23,223 bases of DNA from Welwitschia mirabilis (GCA_051453625.1 JBOZIK010000001.1:210178097-210201319); one strand, 5' to 3'; positions 1 to 9,742 are shown, counted from the stretch's first letter. Notes: generated from the sequence alone by a model not told the origin. Program-made: numbers and translations.

Positions 1-1371
1 AAGTCGGTCTAGATGGTCAAGTTGATCAGTTAAAGGCCCATCTGGTTGCAAAGGAGTACACTCAAGTGTATGGTTCAGATTATGGTGATACTTTTTCACC
101 TTTGGCAAAAATGTCTTCTGTTCACATTTTCTTGTCTATTGCAGCTATTTGGCGTTGGCCATTATATCAATTAGATATCAAGAATGTATTTCTTCATGGT
201 GAGTTACAAGAAGAGATATATATCGAGCAATCGCCTAGCTTTGTTGCTCACCGGGAGTCTGGGTTAGTGTGCAAACTTCAGCGTTCATTATGTGGCTTAA
301 AACAATCTCCACATGCTTGTTTTGGGCAATTTAGCATTGTTATTCAGGAGTTTGGTATGATTCGAAGTGACTCTGATCACTTAGTTTTCTTTATACACTC
401 ATCTTCAGGCAAATGTATTTATCTAGTTGTCTATGTAGATGACATTGTTATTACAGGTAGTGATCAGGATGGTATTGATCAACTGAAGAAGCATCTCTTT
501 AACCATTTTCAAACCAAAGACCTAGGGATGCTTAAATATTTCCTTGGTATTGAGGTTGCTCAATCCAATTCTAGTGTTATTATCTGTCAGAGGAAATATG
601 CTTTGGATATTCTTGAAGAAACTAGAATGCGTGATTATAGACCTACAGATTCTCCTATGGATCCTAATTTAAAACTTCTACCAGGACAGGGGGACCTCTT
701 GCAGATCCTGGAAGATAAAGGAGGTTGGTAGGAAAACTGAATTATCTCACCATTACCCGACCTGATATTTCTTTTGTAGTTAGTGTCGTTAGCTAGTTTC
801 TCTAGTCTCCTTGTGACAGTCATTGGGATGCAGTTATTAGAATCCTCAGATATATTAAAGCATCACCTGGTAAATGATTATTGTATGAAAACAAAGGTCA
901 CATTCAGGTGGTTGGCTATTCTGATGTTGAGTGGGCAGGTTCACCATCTGATGGACGATCGACTTCAGGTTATTGTATTCTACTTGGAGGTAATTTAGTA
1001 TCTTGGAAGAGTAAGAAGCAAGATATGTTGCCAGATCAGGTGCAGAACCCGAGGATCGTGCCATGGCATTGGCAACTTATGAGCTTATTTGGTTGAAGCG
1101 ACTACTCTAGAAACTAAAAGTTGGGGAGGTATCACAGATGAAATTGATTTGTGATAATCAAGTTGCACTACATATCACCTCCAATCCAATTTTCCATGAG
1201 AGGACCAAACATATCGAGATTGATTGTCATTTTGTTCGAGAGAAGATTATGTCTGGTTGCATTGTCACTAATTTTGTTAATTCGAATAATCAGCTAGCGG
1301 ATATTTTCACTAAATCTCTTAAGGGTCCTCACATTGAGTATATTTGTAAAAGCTTATATGCTCCAACTTGA
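1..1371 (+). pseudogene. Ty1/copia retrotransposon pol remnant: reverse transcriptase and RNase H, broken
   Basis: This is the C-terminal part of a plant Ty1/copia polyprotein, cut by the window edge. RT copies element RNA into DNA and RNase H removes the RNA template. Seen: the frame is open from base 3 to 731, with YQLDIKNVFLHG, the SLCGLKQSPHA block and the catalytic YVDD (432-443). Similarity then jumps to frame 2 near 700 (VGKLNYLTITRPDISF, RNase H GYSDVEWAG with Asp at 923) and to frame 1 near 1030. It continues through CDNQVALH, HERTKHIEIDCHF and NQLADIFTKSL to TGA 1369-1371. In-frame stops lie at 716, 794, 803, 875 and 1108. With two frameshifts and five stops it cannot encode a working enzyme. 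The RNase H AEAEYRA-like block is also altered (AEPEDRA). The family call is certain; the lineage is RE1/Tnt1-like from memory. GAG, protease and integrase lie outside the window. Confidence 0.95.
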
Positions 1372-1377
1372 GGGGGG
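1371..1377 (+). other. Polypurine tract of the copia element
   Basis: A short purine run (AGGGGGG) sits between the pol stop codon and the TGTTGA that opens the 3' LTR. In LTR retrotransposons this tract primes plus-strand DNA synthesis. Its position directly against the LTR supports the LTR boundary at 1378. Confidence 0.7.
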
Positions 1378-1506
1378 TGTTGAGTTGTATATGTTAAAGT
1401 TAGAATTAGTGGTTGGTCTGAGATTAGGAGTCTTATTCTACTGTATATATATGTACTTGTGTACAATGAATAATTTACAGATTGAAATTCTCTCTCTAAA
1501 CTAACA
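1378..1506 (+). mobile_element. Probable short 3' LTR of the copia element
   Basis: The segment starts TGTTGA right after the polypurine tract and most plausibly ends at CTAACA (1501-1506), giving TG...CA termini and an LTR of about 129 bp. It holds a TATA-like CTGTATATATATG at about 1441 and an AATGAATAA polyadenylation-like string near 1466, followed by a CT-rich end, as usual for U3-R-U5 order. The end point is inferred: the matching 5' LTR and target-site duplication lie outside the window. Confidence 0.65.
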
Positions 1507-3730
1507 ATAATGATAAGTGAGGTAAGGGCAAGAGAGAGAAAGCCATAGTAGAGGTTTGGAGTTAGACTGGAAAGAAAGGCTTGGATCTCAATGTAGTGGG
1601 CAAGTGGCTTAGTCTAAGAGACATGGGGAAGGAATAAGAGAAATTTGGGAAGACAATAGAAGGAAGAGAAATAAAGAAAAGGGAAGTAACGAGGGCAAAG
1701 GAAGATTGAAACAATGTAAGGGAAGTAGAAGCATTAGTAACATCTTCAATAAGCTTATTTTCAAAATTAACATATTTTGTCTTATTTATTTTTATTAAGA
1801 GTTGAAGCCTAGTTCAATGAGTTAACGAATTCCACTATCTCAAACTTGATCTGAGTCACTGGTAGGATTCCAGAGTCTATAAAGATACCTTAAACATTTT
1901 TCTTTGTAAAATTTCCTAGTCTGAGCTCTAGAATCACATTTTGGTTTTCTGTAAGGTATTCGAAAGGTTTAGGAAAGTCACAAATCCTATGGCCTCTTGT
2001 TGAAAACGCTCAGGATGGCTCATGAATGTCAAAGTTAATATGAGGGCCATTGATTCTCAAAGGTCTCAAGTTCCAACTGACACTTTGGCATCTAAGCTAG
2101 CCAACCAAGACAAGACTAGACTCCCACTTAAGTGAATGTTTCATGTTTCTCCGTTCTTCATAGAATTACATTTCCACTTTTCTTATACTAACTAGAGGGC
2201 TTCCACACAGTGCAGTAGCAGCCTACCTTCACACTTTGGGACCAGTCAATTAGGACATTAGACCAGCCCTATCTCATCCCAAAACAAACTTGTTTCATGT
2301 GCTAGCACTTAGACTGCCATCTGCCCACAATAATCAGCCATAACTAGCCCACATGGTGCCCAACATCAGCCCACAATCAGTTTGCCCGTAACCCAGTAAT
2401 CAGCCTCCTCAACTGCCTCTTGAGCAACATTTTTGACTCACACTTTCAAACATGAATAAATCAAGCTATAATTCAGCCTTGTAAGAGCCACATGTTCAGC
2501 TCAATAAGTCATTCTTTTAGGCCTTGCCCAAGCTTATCTTGAGAGAGAAATTTCCCAGCCACACAATAAAGCAACTCTGCTCTGTTAGAATTCATTACTG
2601 GCTTCTATGTTCCAGTGTCATTAGTGATGTATTGGCATTCCGAACATTGCCCACAAAATAGAAGATGTGCATCTGCTCAGTTGAGTAAACATGTATGTGT
2701 TATTTTTATTACTGAATACTCTGTACCAATCAGCTATATTTGTTAGATGCTTTGCAGTTCATAAGTTAATCGCAAATCCAAGGTAGATTGGTAATGTCGA
2801 TTTCAAGTTTTCAACATAAACACAAAATAAAAAAGCATAAATTAGATCTCTTGTTATTAATCTCTGATTGCATTAAAGTTCATTTTGCACTATTACAGAT
2901 GCATTCAGTTGATTAGTTCTTGTGTATTATCTGATTTGTATCTTTATCATATATTTACTAGACTTTCGTATTGTTTAGATCTTTTGATCTGTGTTCACTA
3001 GTCAGTTGGAACAATGCCATGATGATAGAGGATATTGTTGGAGTATATCTCATCAGTCCTGCTATCCTTTTATCTAGCCAAAGTTTTTACCCACCCACAT
3101 TCACTCCATGTGTGGGGTTCCTGTTCTCTTTCAGTAGAAATGTCTCTTCATTTTCGTTATTTCCCATTTGTCAATGGGACTTCCATATCTTTTCCAAAGG
3201 GTTTCAAACATTAGTAAGAGATACCTGGAGAAGGGTGAAAAATCTTTTGCCCTCTACATCAAGATTATGGAGGCAATACATTAACAGTAATGGTGGTGCA
3301 AACAATGAAAATGGACAATGATGATTGAAAAGATAAATATTGATTGATGATACTTACAGAAAAGAATTTTAATTGAAAACAACAACAATTCATTTGCAAT
3401 TGAAAATTTAAAGAAGGACAAAGGCTTTAAAAGAGTGAAACTTTGCTTACTGTTTCTCAAAATGCTTGATCAATTACAATGCAAGCTCATGCATCACCCA
3501 AGAATGAGAAATGGATGACTCGACACATAAGGAGGCAATGGAATTCTTGGCTGGTTGCTAGATTTGACTTGGATGATTGAAGGTTTGATAGCATGGTCTG
3601 TGGAAGAAAATAATCAAGAAGTGATGATGTTCCAAGATGAGGCTGAAATTAGTTCAGAATGGATAATTGAATTCATCTCTTTCGAAATTCGACAAGTTCT
3701 GGAAATTTGCCCATGTATAAAAGTGTTTAA
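1507..3730. other. Unassigned intergenic DNA
   Basis: No recognisable gene was found here. The part from 1507 to 1740 is purine-rich on the plus strand. From 2280 to 2430 short CCCACA and ATCAGCC-like strings recur without a clean period. Open frames at 2971-3321 and 3555-3749 begin only at non-ATG codons and show no family motif, so I do not call them genes. The rest is ordinary AT-rich plant sequence. Confidence 0.5.
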
Positions 3731-3791
3731 ATTCAAATTTGATCCTTGATTTTCAGGTTTTATTCAAATTTGATCCTTGATTTTCAGTTTT
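3731..3791. repeat. 31-bp tandem duplication (2 copies)
   Basis: Two adjacent, almost identical copies of a unit starting ATTCAAATTTGATCCTTGAT lie at 3731-3761 and 3762-3791. They differ only at the junction (CAGGTTTT against CAGTTTT). This looks like a recent replication-slippage duplication. Confidence 0.9.
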
Positions 3792-3896
3792 TTCGTGAAG
3801 GTAGAAGGTTACTAAACAGAAGAGCAGGCATACAGAAAAGAGTGCATGATCACAGATTAGTATTATTAGATAGTGTATGAATCACACATTGAACCT

Positions 3897-3938
3897 GATC
3901 GTGCCCTAGAGGTACCTAAGTGCTCCTAGGGCATGATC
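3897..3938. repeat. Inverted repeat / hairpin
   Basis: GATCGTGCCCTAG (3897-3909) pairs with CTAGGGCATGATC (3926-3938), a 13-bp stem with one mismatch that stays pairable as G-U in RNA. The 16-base loop contains the palindrome AGGTACCT. Further GATC-containing strings (TGTGATCGGGTC, TGTGATCATGCC, CCTGATCATTGC) follow within 90 bp. No function is evident. Confidence 0.7.
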
Positions 3939-5340
3939 TTGCTAATAGAGGTCTGTGATCGGGTCGCAAAGAGGGTGTGATCATGCCTAGGAGGAGTATG
4001 ATTAATAATGAGCCTGATCATTGCACTTAAGAGCTGATTCCTAAGGCTTTGAAGTGACTCTTGCCTAGTACAATTTTCTGACACAAAACAATTGTTGGGA
4101 CATAATGTACAATAGGTTCAACATAAATACATTGGGATTGAGAATACTTTTAGAAATTCAATAAAGGGTTCTCTCTCATCATTTGCCCCTCTTTTAAGGT
4201 ACACTAGAAGATGCTGACACTATGCCTTCAAAGAATGATGGTTTGTATTAGAATAGCTGATGTTGATGTTGATGTTAATCCTGTTGACAGCAATGGAGTT
4301 GGGAGAAATGAAGATTGCTGACGGTGCTTAATAATGTAATGTACTAATAAATCTGGAGATGTTGGTGATTAGAAGTTGATAGAGACTATTTCTTTAATGA
4401 TATATTGATGATGTTGGTTGAGGACTCATAATAAGGTGATGAACACGTTCGGAAGGATTGTTGTTGATGATGAAGATGATGAAAGTAATAACCATTAAGA
4501 ACGTTGGCAAGAATCTAGTTTGAATTAACAAGCTATTGAAAAAGACTAAAGAAGATGGTGCCCCAGTGAGATCCAAACAATTGTCTAAAGTTTGCAGCTG
4601 TGTTGATGATGATGAATAATGTTGTTGGTTATGGCTGGTGTACAAATTGTAAAGGAAGTTTTTCGTAAAGAAGACTAAAGAAGAATTGATGATCGGAAAA
4701 GGCCAAAGAAAAATTGATCATGGTATTGAGTGCATTTGTTTAAATATGCTTGCCCCTTTCATGTTGGATGAATATGCTGATCACATAAAGGACTGATTAA
4801 AAAGTGAATGCACTCACTGAACTAGCTAAAGCCTGATAGTTGAACTGGTTGAAGACTAAACAATGATATTGATGAAGGTTAACCAATGACAATGCTAATG
4901 ACCATTTCAGGGAGCTTTAGCTAATGTTGCCCCTCTTTGTAAAAATGCTAGAAGGATTTGAATAGGAATGAATGCAAAGAAAATTATGGCTGAAGTTGAT
5001 AACATTGATGGTTGTTGCTTGCTTCATGAATGCTAGGGAAAAGATAACATAACTTGCCTATAGTGACATTGTGGACAAGCTTAGTTGATTGTCATGCACA
5101 CCATGGATTTAATGCCACTGTGGTGCTTAACTGGCAATGATAAGTTCAGTTTAGAATTAACTGGTTGACAGCCAAAGCCAACTGATATTTGGAAATGGTC
5201 CCTTTACATGAAGAGTCTGCATATCTAGATGACAATTGTTTACAAGATTTTTCATCTCCCATAAACGGTGGATTAGTTTTAATGTTACTCGATGATAGGT
5301 GACTTTGGTGGTCTAACAGCGATTAAGACAAGTTTAAGCT
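3939..5340. other. Intergenic DNA with dispersed GCCCCT-containing repeats and GAT/GTT triplet runs
   Basis: No supported gene. The string TGCCCCTCTT occurs near 4184 and 4928, each followed about 10 bases later by CTAGAAG; a related TGCCCCTTTC lies at 4751. GACTAAAGAAG recurs near 4544 and 4672. Runs of TGATGTTGATGTTGATG near 4257 and TGATGATGAAGATGATGAAAG near 4465 are loose triplet repeats. The spacing suggests an old, diverged repeat, possibly LTR or leader material of a large element, but nothing diagnostic is present. A minus-strand open frame at 4394-4645 is the low-complexity shadow of the triplet runs. Confidence 0.45.
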
Positions 5341-5360
5341 AACCTAATGACTTAACCTGG

Positions 5361-5600
5361 TTTGACTAAAGTTGACTAAATTTGACTACGTTTGACAGTG
5401 TTTGACTAACTTTGACTTACGTTGACTGACGTCGTTTGACTCATTTTGACTGACTTTGACCGTTGTTTTGACCGTTTGACTAAGTTTGAATGTTATGTTT
5501 TGACAGAGTTTAACTGTGCTTTGATAGTTTGACTAGGTTTGACTGATTTTGACTGAGCATGGCTAACTTTGACCGTTATGGTTTGATTAAATTTGACTAA
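5361..5600 (+). repeat. Degenerate TTTGACTAA-type minisatellite; dense W-box (TTGAC) array
   Basis: I count 18 plus-strand TTGAC motifs in about 240 bp, 16 of them followed by C or T and so matching TTGACY, the W-box core bound by plant WRKY factors. They sit at irregular intervals of roughly 10-20 bases, in the form GTTTGACTAA, TTTTGACTGA or CTTTGACCG. The array resembles a decayed roughly 10-bp minisatellite. Whether it binds WRKY proteins is unknown; no gene start is visible close by. Confidence 0.85.
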
Positions 5601-6186
5601 GATTGATTATTTTGATCTGATGTCGTAATATTTTGTGCAATTTTGGCCTAAAAAGGTTTACCTATGACGAAAATTTAAATGCATCAAATAAAAAACACGA
5701 GTTCTAATATTATAAAACACTTTTTTTTTCAGAATATAAAATGTTTTTTTTTGGTTTTACATGAAATTTAAATTTAAAGGCTACAATTAAATAAAAACGA
5801 AATTTTAAATACAATTTCAAAATATAAAAAGATTTTTTTCTTTTAAATTTAAAAAATAAAATTTTTTTTCCTAAGTTGTTTTTTTTCCTTTATTTCCTTA
5901 TTTTTTTGTTTTTCTAAGTATTTCTTTTTCAGTTCTTTTCTAAAAAAAAGGTATAACTTTAAAGGAAAAAAAATGACTTGCTTATTTTTTGTTTCTTTCT
6001 TTTTAAAACAAAGTAATAAAACTAAGAAAGAAAATAAAAGAATTTTTTTTTTAATTTCTAGCTAATAGCTTTCAAAGACAATTTTTTTTGTTTTGTAAAT
6101 GTATAACCTTTTTTTAAAAAATAAAGTAACAAAAAAAGAGAATAAAAATAAAAAAAAGGAACCTGGTGCTACGTTTCGCCCTCTTT
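5601..6186. other. AT-rich homopolymer region
   Basis: The stretch is dominated by runs of T and A of 6-9 bases on both strands, with TTTAAATTTAAA-like strings. It ends in a sudden GC-richer string (ACCTGGTGCTACGTTTCGCC, from about 6163) just before an assembly gap. No gene is visible. The last part, 6104-6186, resembles 6888-6984. Confidence 0.6.
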
Positions 6187-6286
6187 NNNNNNNNNNNNNN
6201 NNNNNNNNNNNNNNNNNNNNNNNNNNNNNNNNNNNNNNNNNNNNNNNNNNNNNNNNNNNNNNNNNNNNNNNNNNNNNNNNNNNNNN
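6187..6286. other. Assembly gap (100 N)
   Basis: Exactly 100 N, the usual placeholder for a gap of unknown size. Any frame running through it is meaningless. Confidence 0.99.
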
Positions 6287-6295
6287 TGACTAAGT

Positions 6296-6487
6296 ATGGT
6301 TGAGAAGGGCACACGCCGCTTTTCTTCAAGCACAACGCCAACGAGGGCAGCGCCAGACTTTGCTGTAATTGACATTCCATTCGATGAGGCCCCAGTAATG
6401 GAAGACGGTGATGATGAGATATATCGCATCGATCTACGCTACGACCCACCAAATCCTTCCTTGACTACGATTCACACCCTTGCATGA
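6296..6487 (+). CDS. Unassigned short open frame, GC-richer than surroundings
   Basis: An ATG-started frame of 63 codons runs from just after the gap to TGA. The product is acidic in its middle (PVMEDGDDEIYRIDLRYD, about residues 33-50) with a Ser/Thr-rich start. Base composition differs clearly from the AT-rich flanks and resembles coding or transposon DNA. The real start may lie in the gap. I recognise no family. It could be the 3' end of a transposon ORF or a chance frame; the 3' 38 bases of the frame belong to a repeat also present after the next gap. Confidence 0.2.
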   Translation: MVEKGTRRFSSSTTPTRAAPDFAVIDIPFDEAPVMEDGDDEIYRIDLRYDPPNPSLTTIHTLA

Positions 6488-6532
6488 GCCTTCTTATTCT
6501 ACTTACTTGTATACCACCATTATCGTCCCACT
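6450..6532 (+). repeat. 83-bp repeat, copy 1 (before the gap)
   Basis: The segment CAAATCCTTCC...GTCCCACT ends exactly at the start of an N gap and recurs at 6633-6715, exactly at the gap's far end. The copies have equal length and about three substitutions (TTGACT/TTAACT, TATACC/TATAAC, CCATT/CCGTT). This suggests a tandem repeat the assembler could not close, or two haplotypes placed side by side. Confidence 0.95.
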
Positions 6533-6632
6533 NNNNNNNNNNNNNNNNNNNNNNNNNNNNNNNNNNNNNNNNNNNNNNNNNNNNNNNNNNNNNNNNNNNN
6601 NNNNNNNNNNNNNNNNNNNNNNNNNNNNNNNN
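6533..6632. other. Assembly gap (100 N)
   Basis: Exactly 100 N, flanked immediately on both sides by the same 83-bp sequence, so the true distance and copy number here are unknown. Confidence 0.99.
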
Positions 6633-6715
6633 CAAATCCTTCCTTAACTACGATTCACACCCTTGCATGAGCCTTCTTATTCTACTTACTTGTATAACAC
6701 CGTTATCGTCCCACT
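6633..6715 (+). repeat. 83-bp repeat, copy 2 (after the gap)
   Basis: Partner of 6450-6532, beginning at the first base after the gap. After it the sequence continues uniquely into ACCATTTTG- and CATCAC-rich DNA with no open frame of note. Confidence 0.95.
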
Positions 6716-6850
6716 AGACAATAGCAGATACATGTTCACGCCTGTCATGCATTTCATCACATCCTTCATCCCTTACTACTACCATTTTGTTTATACCCAC
6801 TATGTCACTATTTCATCATACCCATGTTAGACTTCTGAACCTTTCATTTT

Positions 6851-6898
6851 CTAAAGAAAGCCCTTTGTTTTTTTCCCCTAAAGAAAGCCCTTTTTTTT
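6851..6898. repeat. 27-bp tandem duplication
   Basis: CTAAAGAAAGCCCTTT occurs at 6851 and again at 6878, each followed by a T run, giving a 27-bp period with two copies. It borders the A-rich tract that precedes the CT/GC-rich block. Confidence 0.8.
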
Positions 6899-7440
6899 AA
6901 AAAAAACAAAAATAAAGATAGAAATAACAATAAAAATAAAAGAAATAAAAAAGAAAACCTGGGAAGCGTTTCCCTTTTCTCCCGCGCTACTGTGCCTGCA
7001 CTCGGCCTCTCCGCGCTCGTCCTTCGCATCTTCCCCTCGCTGTTTGGCGTTTTTTGGCCGCTTTTCTCGCATTTTTCCATTTCGTTTCTTCTGGCTCGCG
7101 TCTCCCTTCGCGTTTTCTCCCCTTTCCTGTGCGTTGCCTGTTTTTTCTGGCTCCCGTTTCTTTCTCGCATCCCTTTTTATGGACTGCACTTCATGGGCGG
7201 CACCTCATTTTCTAGCGTCGCCCTCTGTCACCGCCCCTTCTTGGGGTGTGCAGTGTCCCCACAACAATTGTTTTTCATTTTCTTGTCTTTTTACTTTCTT
7301 TCTCTTTTTCCAAGTCCTTTTTTCCTTCTTTTTTGATTTTCAGTTTTCTTTTCTTTCCTTTTGAACTTTTCTCACTTTTCTTTAATTCTTGGTTGCCTTT
7401 TTTTACAAAAATGTTTTTGAGGGAGGCAAGTTGTAACTAT
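6888..7440. other. A-rich tract switching to a CT/GC-rich block
   Basis: An A-rich tract (6899-6957) ends in AACCTGGGAAGCGTTTCCC and then becomes CT-rich with many CG dinucleotides up to about 7260, before returning to T-rich DNA. Both strands stay open by composition alone: the plus frame gives Phe/Leu/Ser-rich and the minus frame Arg/Lys/Glu-rich low complexity. No domain is visible, so I treat the frames as compositional. The A-rich-to-GC switch matches the one at 6104-6186, suggesting two copies of the same repeat type. Confidence 0.45.
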
Positions 7441-8047
7441 GAGACTAGAGGAAGAGGAAGGAGATGATAAAGTGTTTGGATTAAGCAAGATAAAAGGGCA
7501 GAACTTTGGGTTTGCCAAGGGACTAAGGACATTAGAGGTTATTCAAATGTGCTGACTAAAGACATGAAGATATGAGATTGTATGTGTGTATGAGGATGAG
7601 ATTTGATAGTTTGCATCTTGTGCTTGCACGCAATAGTGGGAATATGGGGCTCCATCCTACTACACGTATTGTGGTTTGACATTGGACATGGGCTAGTGCT
7701 GACGGATGTTTGGTCAATTTCTCATAGCTAAGTGTAAGGTGATGAATTTAACCTAATCAAAAGATGTAATGGTGATAGGCAGTATAGAAAGGATGGGTAG
7801 AATGAAGGATTGATGAAAGGCAAAATGTTTAGAAGTTTTGGCTTGCGATGCAGAGTATGCACAAAGGCTGAATTTTTCTGAAGGGAGAAAGACAATAAGT
7901 GGTTAGTGGACTTGACACTTGATTAGGGTGTGTCACTATTAGGGTGAAAGATAATAGGTGAGGGGTGTAAATATGAAGAATAGGTAATAATTACAAACCA
8001 AATTATGATAGGTAGTTTACACATGGATGAGGCTTAGCAAGGATTCT
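7441..8047. other. Unassigned intergenic DNA
   Basis: No gene, RNA or repeat is recognised. The DNA is somewhat G-rich on the plus strand (GATGAGG, AAGGATGGG type strings) with frequent stops in all frames. Its right end is the insertion point of the gag-only element. Confidence 0.5.
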
Positions 8048-8440
8048 TGTGAAAAATCAGAGTTTATGCACAGCACCAGCAATAAGAACAAGAAAACATG
8101 AAAAAGCAGAAAAAGCAAAAAAGGCAAGAAAATCCACAAGACATTGTAGATTTACATGGCAACACCCTCAAAGGCAAAGGGAAACATCCACTGGAGAAGA
8201 AAAAGCCTCTATTATTGGCTATGCAAATGAATGTGCCACCATACAATATGCAAGGATCCAAGCCCTTTAAATAAAATTAGGGTTCTCATCCAAGCAAAGG
8301 TTGAAACCCTAATTCTCACCCTCCATGCAATTACATGTCTTGCCCCCTTAGTTATTCATAGGTCTTACTTTATATTTTAACTCTAATTACAACATTACAA
8401 TATAACAAAAGATCTCAAACACAAGATTTAGCTTCAAACA
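8048..8440 (-). repeat. 3' LTR of the gag-only element
   Basis: On the plus strand it starts TGTGAAAAATCAGAG and ends GCTTCAAACA, so both strands show TG...CA. It matches 9757-10109 over nearly its whole length, including GAAACCCTAA, CTCACCCTCCAT, AATTACATGTC, GGTCTTACTTTATAT and AATTACAACATTACA. It is about 40 bp longer than its partner, mostly through an A-rich AAAAAGCAGAAAAAGC-type expansion near 8100. The TATA-like site in the partner is degraded here (CCCTTTAAATAAA). Confidence 0.85.
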
Positions 8441-8456
8441 CTACCAATCTCCCAAG
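8441..8456 (-). other. Polypurine tract of the gag-only element
   Basis: On the minus strand CTTGGGAGATTGGTAG directly precedes the LTR start TGTTTGAAG. GGGAGATTG just before the LTR is a very common plant copia polypurine-tract form, which fixes both the orientation and the LTR edge. Confidence 0.8.
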
Positions 8457-8834
8457 AGAGACAAATCTACCTTCTCCATCCGTGAGAAGCAAATGTAATA
8501 CTGATCTGATCTATAGTATCACATATCATCTTGTTGTGATCGAGCCTCCCACTAAAGTAACCATCAACAAGACAAAAACATCCTTGCCCAACCTAACCAA
8601 ACTCAGTTGGATCATGGTGGAGAAGTTCAATGTGGCTAGTTTCTATGAACTCTTATGATAACATAAAAATTTATGCCTACGAAAAGAAATTGCAACAAAC
8701 CAAAGAACAGAACACTATACAACTCTCATTAGCATTATGTGATGATGCAAGGAGAATATGCCATGACTTGGCTTAAAAGCATCAAAGAAGATCATACTCC
8801 TTAGCAACAATACATCGCCATCCTTAAACAATCA
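8457..8834 (-). other. Non-coding internal spacer of the gag-only element
   Basis: This stretch lies between the gag knuckle and the polypurine tract. No protease, integrase or RT motif is seen in the minus frames I read, and stops are frequent. In a full copia element this space would hold several kilobases of pol. Confidence 0.6.
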
Positions 8835-9518
8835 ACAACAATCTCTCTTTACATGTCCTTTTTTATTGCATTTCTAATAAATTGGTTGCCACTTCTTTTC
8901 CTTTTTACAACCTCCTACATACAAAGCCTTAGTGCTTGATGATGATTCATTGGTCTTAGAATGTCATCATTCCTCCATCCTCAGAACATCACCAACTTCA
9001 TCATAGTTCATGAATATAAAGGTATCAGCCCTTACCATTATCACAACATGACTCCAGTTTTCTTGTAAGGCATCCAACAAGATTAACAAGCATTCATCCC
9101 TCGAGATCTTGTAACCTACAACTTCCCGATATGTTGCTACGGCATTGAATCATACCAAGAAATCTAAGAGCTTCTCAGATTCTGGCATATCCATTCAATG
9201 AAGGTTTCTGTGAAGATAAACCTTGTTACATGCATTCGTAGCTTGGGAACATGTATCAAGCTTCTTCAAGAACCCTACTGTCGTTTGTTCTTCTTAGTAC
9301 CCAATCAAAATTAAATCAGCAATGCACCTCTAGACTAAGACAAATGCCCTTTGATCAAGCCTCCATAATTCCTTATCTAAAAGACATGAAGATTTTTCGA
9401 ACAGAATAGTGTCCCATCCTTTCTCATACAACAAATCTATGATTTTCATATTCCATGAACCATAGTTCCTTCCACTGAACCTTTCAATAGTAGTCATATT
9501 TGCATTCATGGCTACCAT
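8835..9518 (-). pseudogene. Ty1/copia GAG (capsid) remnant with CCHC knuckle
   Basis: GAG forms the virus-like particle that packages element RNA. Read on the minus strand from ATG 9518-9516, the product starts near MTTIERFSGRNYGSWNMKI, the typical plant copia gag opening (F-x-G-x-N-Y-x-x-W-x-x-K-I/M). One frame then gives LLYEKGWDTILF, ELWRLDQRAF, YREVVGYKISRDECLLILL, LQENWSHVVIMV and MNYDEVGDVLRMEE, all matching the order of the copia gag (UBN2-type) domain. A knuckle follows at about 8880-8840: KCNKKGHVKRDC fits C-x4-H-x4-C, but the expected first Cys is Tyr (TAT). In-frame stops interrupt at 9330, 9294, 9195, 9150, 8967 and 8964, and again beside the knuckle at 8874 (plus-strand coordinates of the lowest base). 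It is long dead. The frame itself is intact, with no frameshift needed over about 230 codons. Confidence 0.88.
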
Positions 9519-9742
9519 TGCATCAAAAATTTGGGAGGATATAAATAACAATGAAACATGGCTTTAGGCAAAGCCGCAATTCCTCCAGGTTCATATTACA
9601 TGTCCTCAAAGATCTACTCCAATCTCTACATAGGACCAACAAAATTGAAATTGGATTTTTAAAAAAAAGATTCACTTGTCTTAGACCTCTGTGCTTCTTC
9701 CTTGTTCATGTACTTGCTAAAACACATGATTAAAACCTAAAC

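Noticed and set aside
1806-1870. Possible SINE: tRNA-like A-box (CCTAGTTCAATGAGTTAAC) and B-box (GGTAGGATTCC) strings
   Set aside because: Box matches are partial, no A/T tail or flanking duplication was found, and no second copy is present in the window.
2971-3321. 116-codon plus-strand open frame
   Set aside because: It starts at TTG, the first ATG is 17 codons in, no motif is visible and the surrounding composition does not change.
4394-4645. 83-codon minus-strand open frame
   Set aside because: It is the complement of a GAT/GTT triplet-rich segment; the Ser/Asn/Ile-rich product is low complexity.
6844-7467. Several overlapping open frames of 73-114 codons on both strands
   Set aside because: The block is CT-rich, so stops are rare by composition; products are Phe/Leu/Ser-rich or Arg/Lys/Glu-rich with no domain, and frames on both strands are equally open.
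9551-9733. Plus-strand open frame starting at the gag edge
   Set aside because: It runs antisense through the leader between the 5' LTR and gag of the minus-strand element and has no motif.
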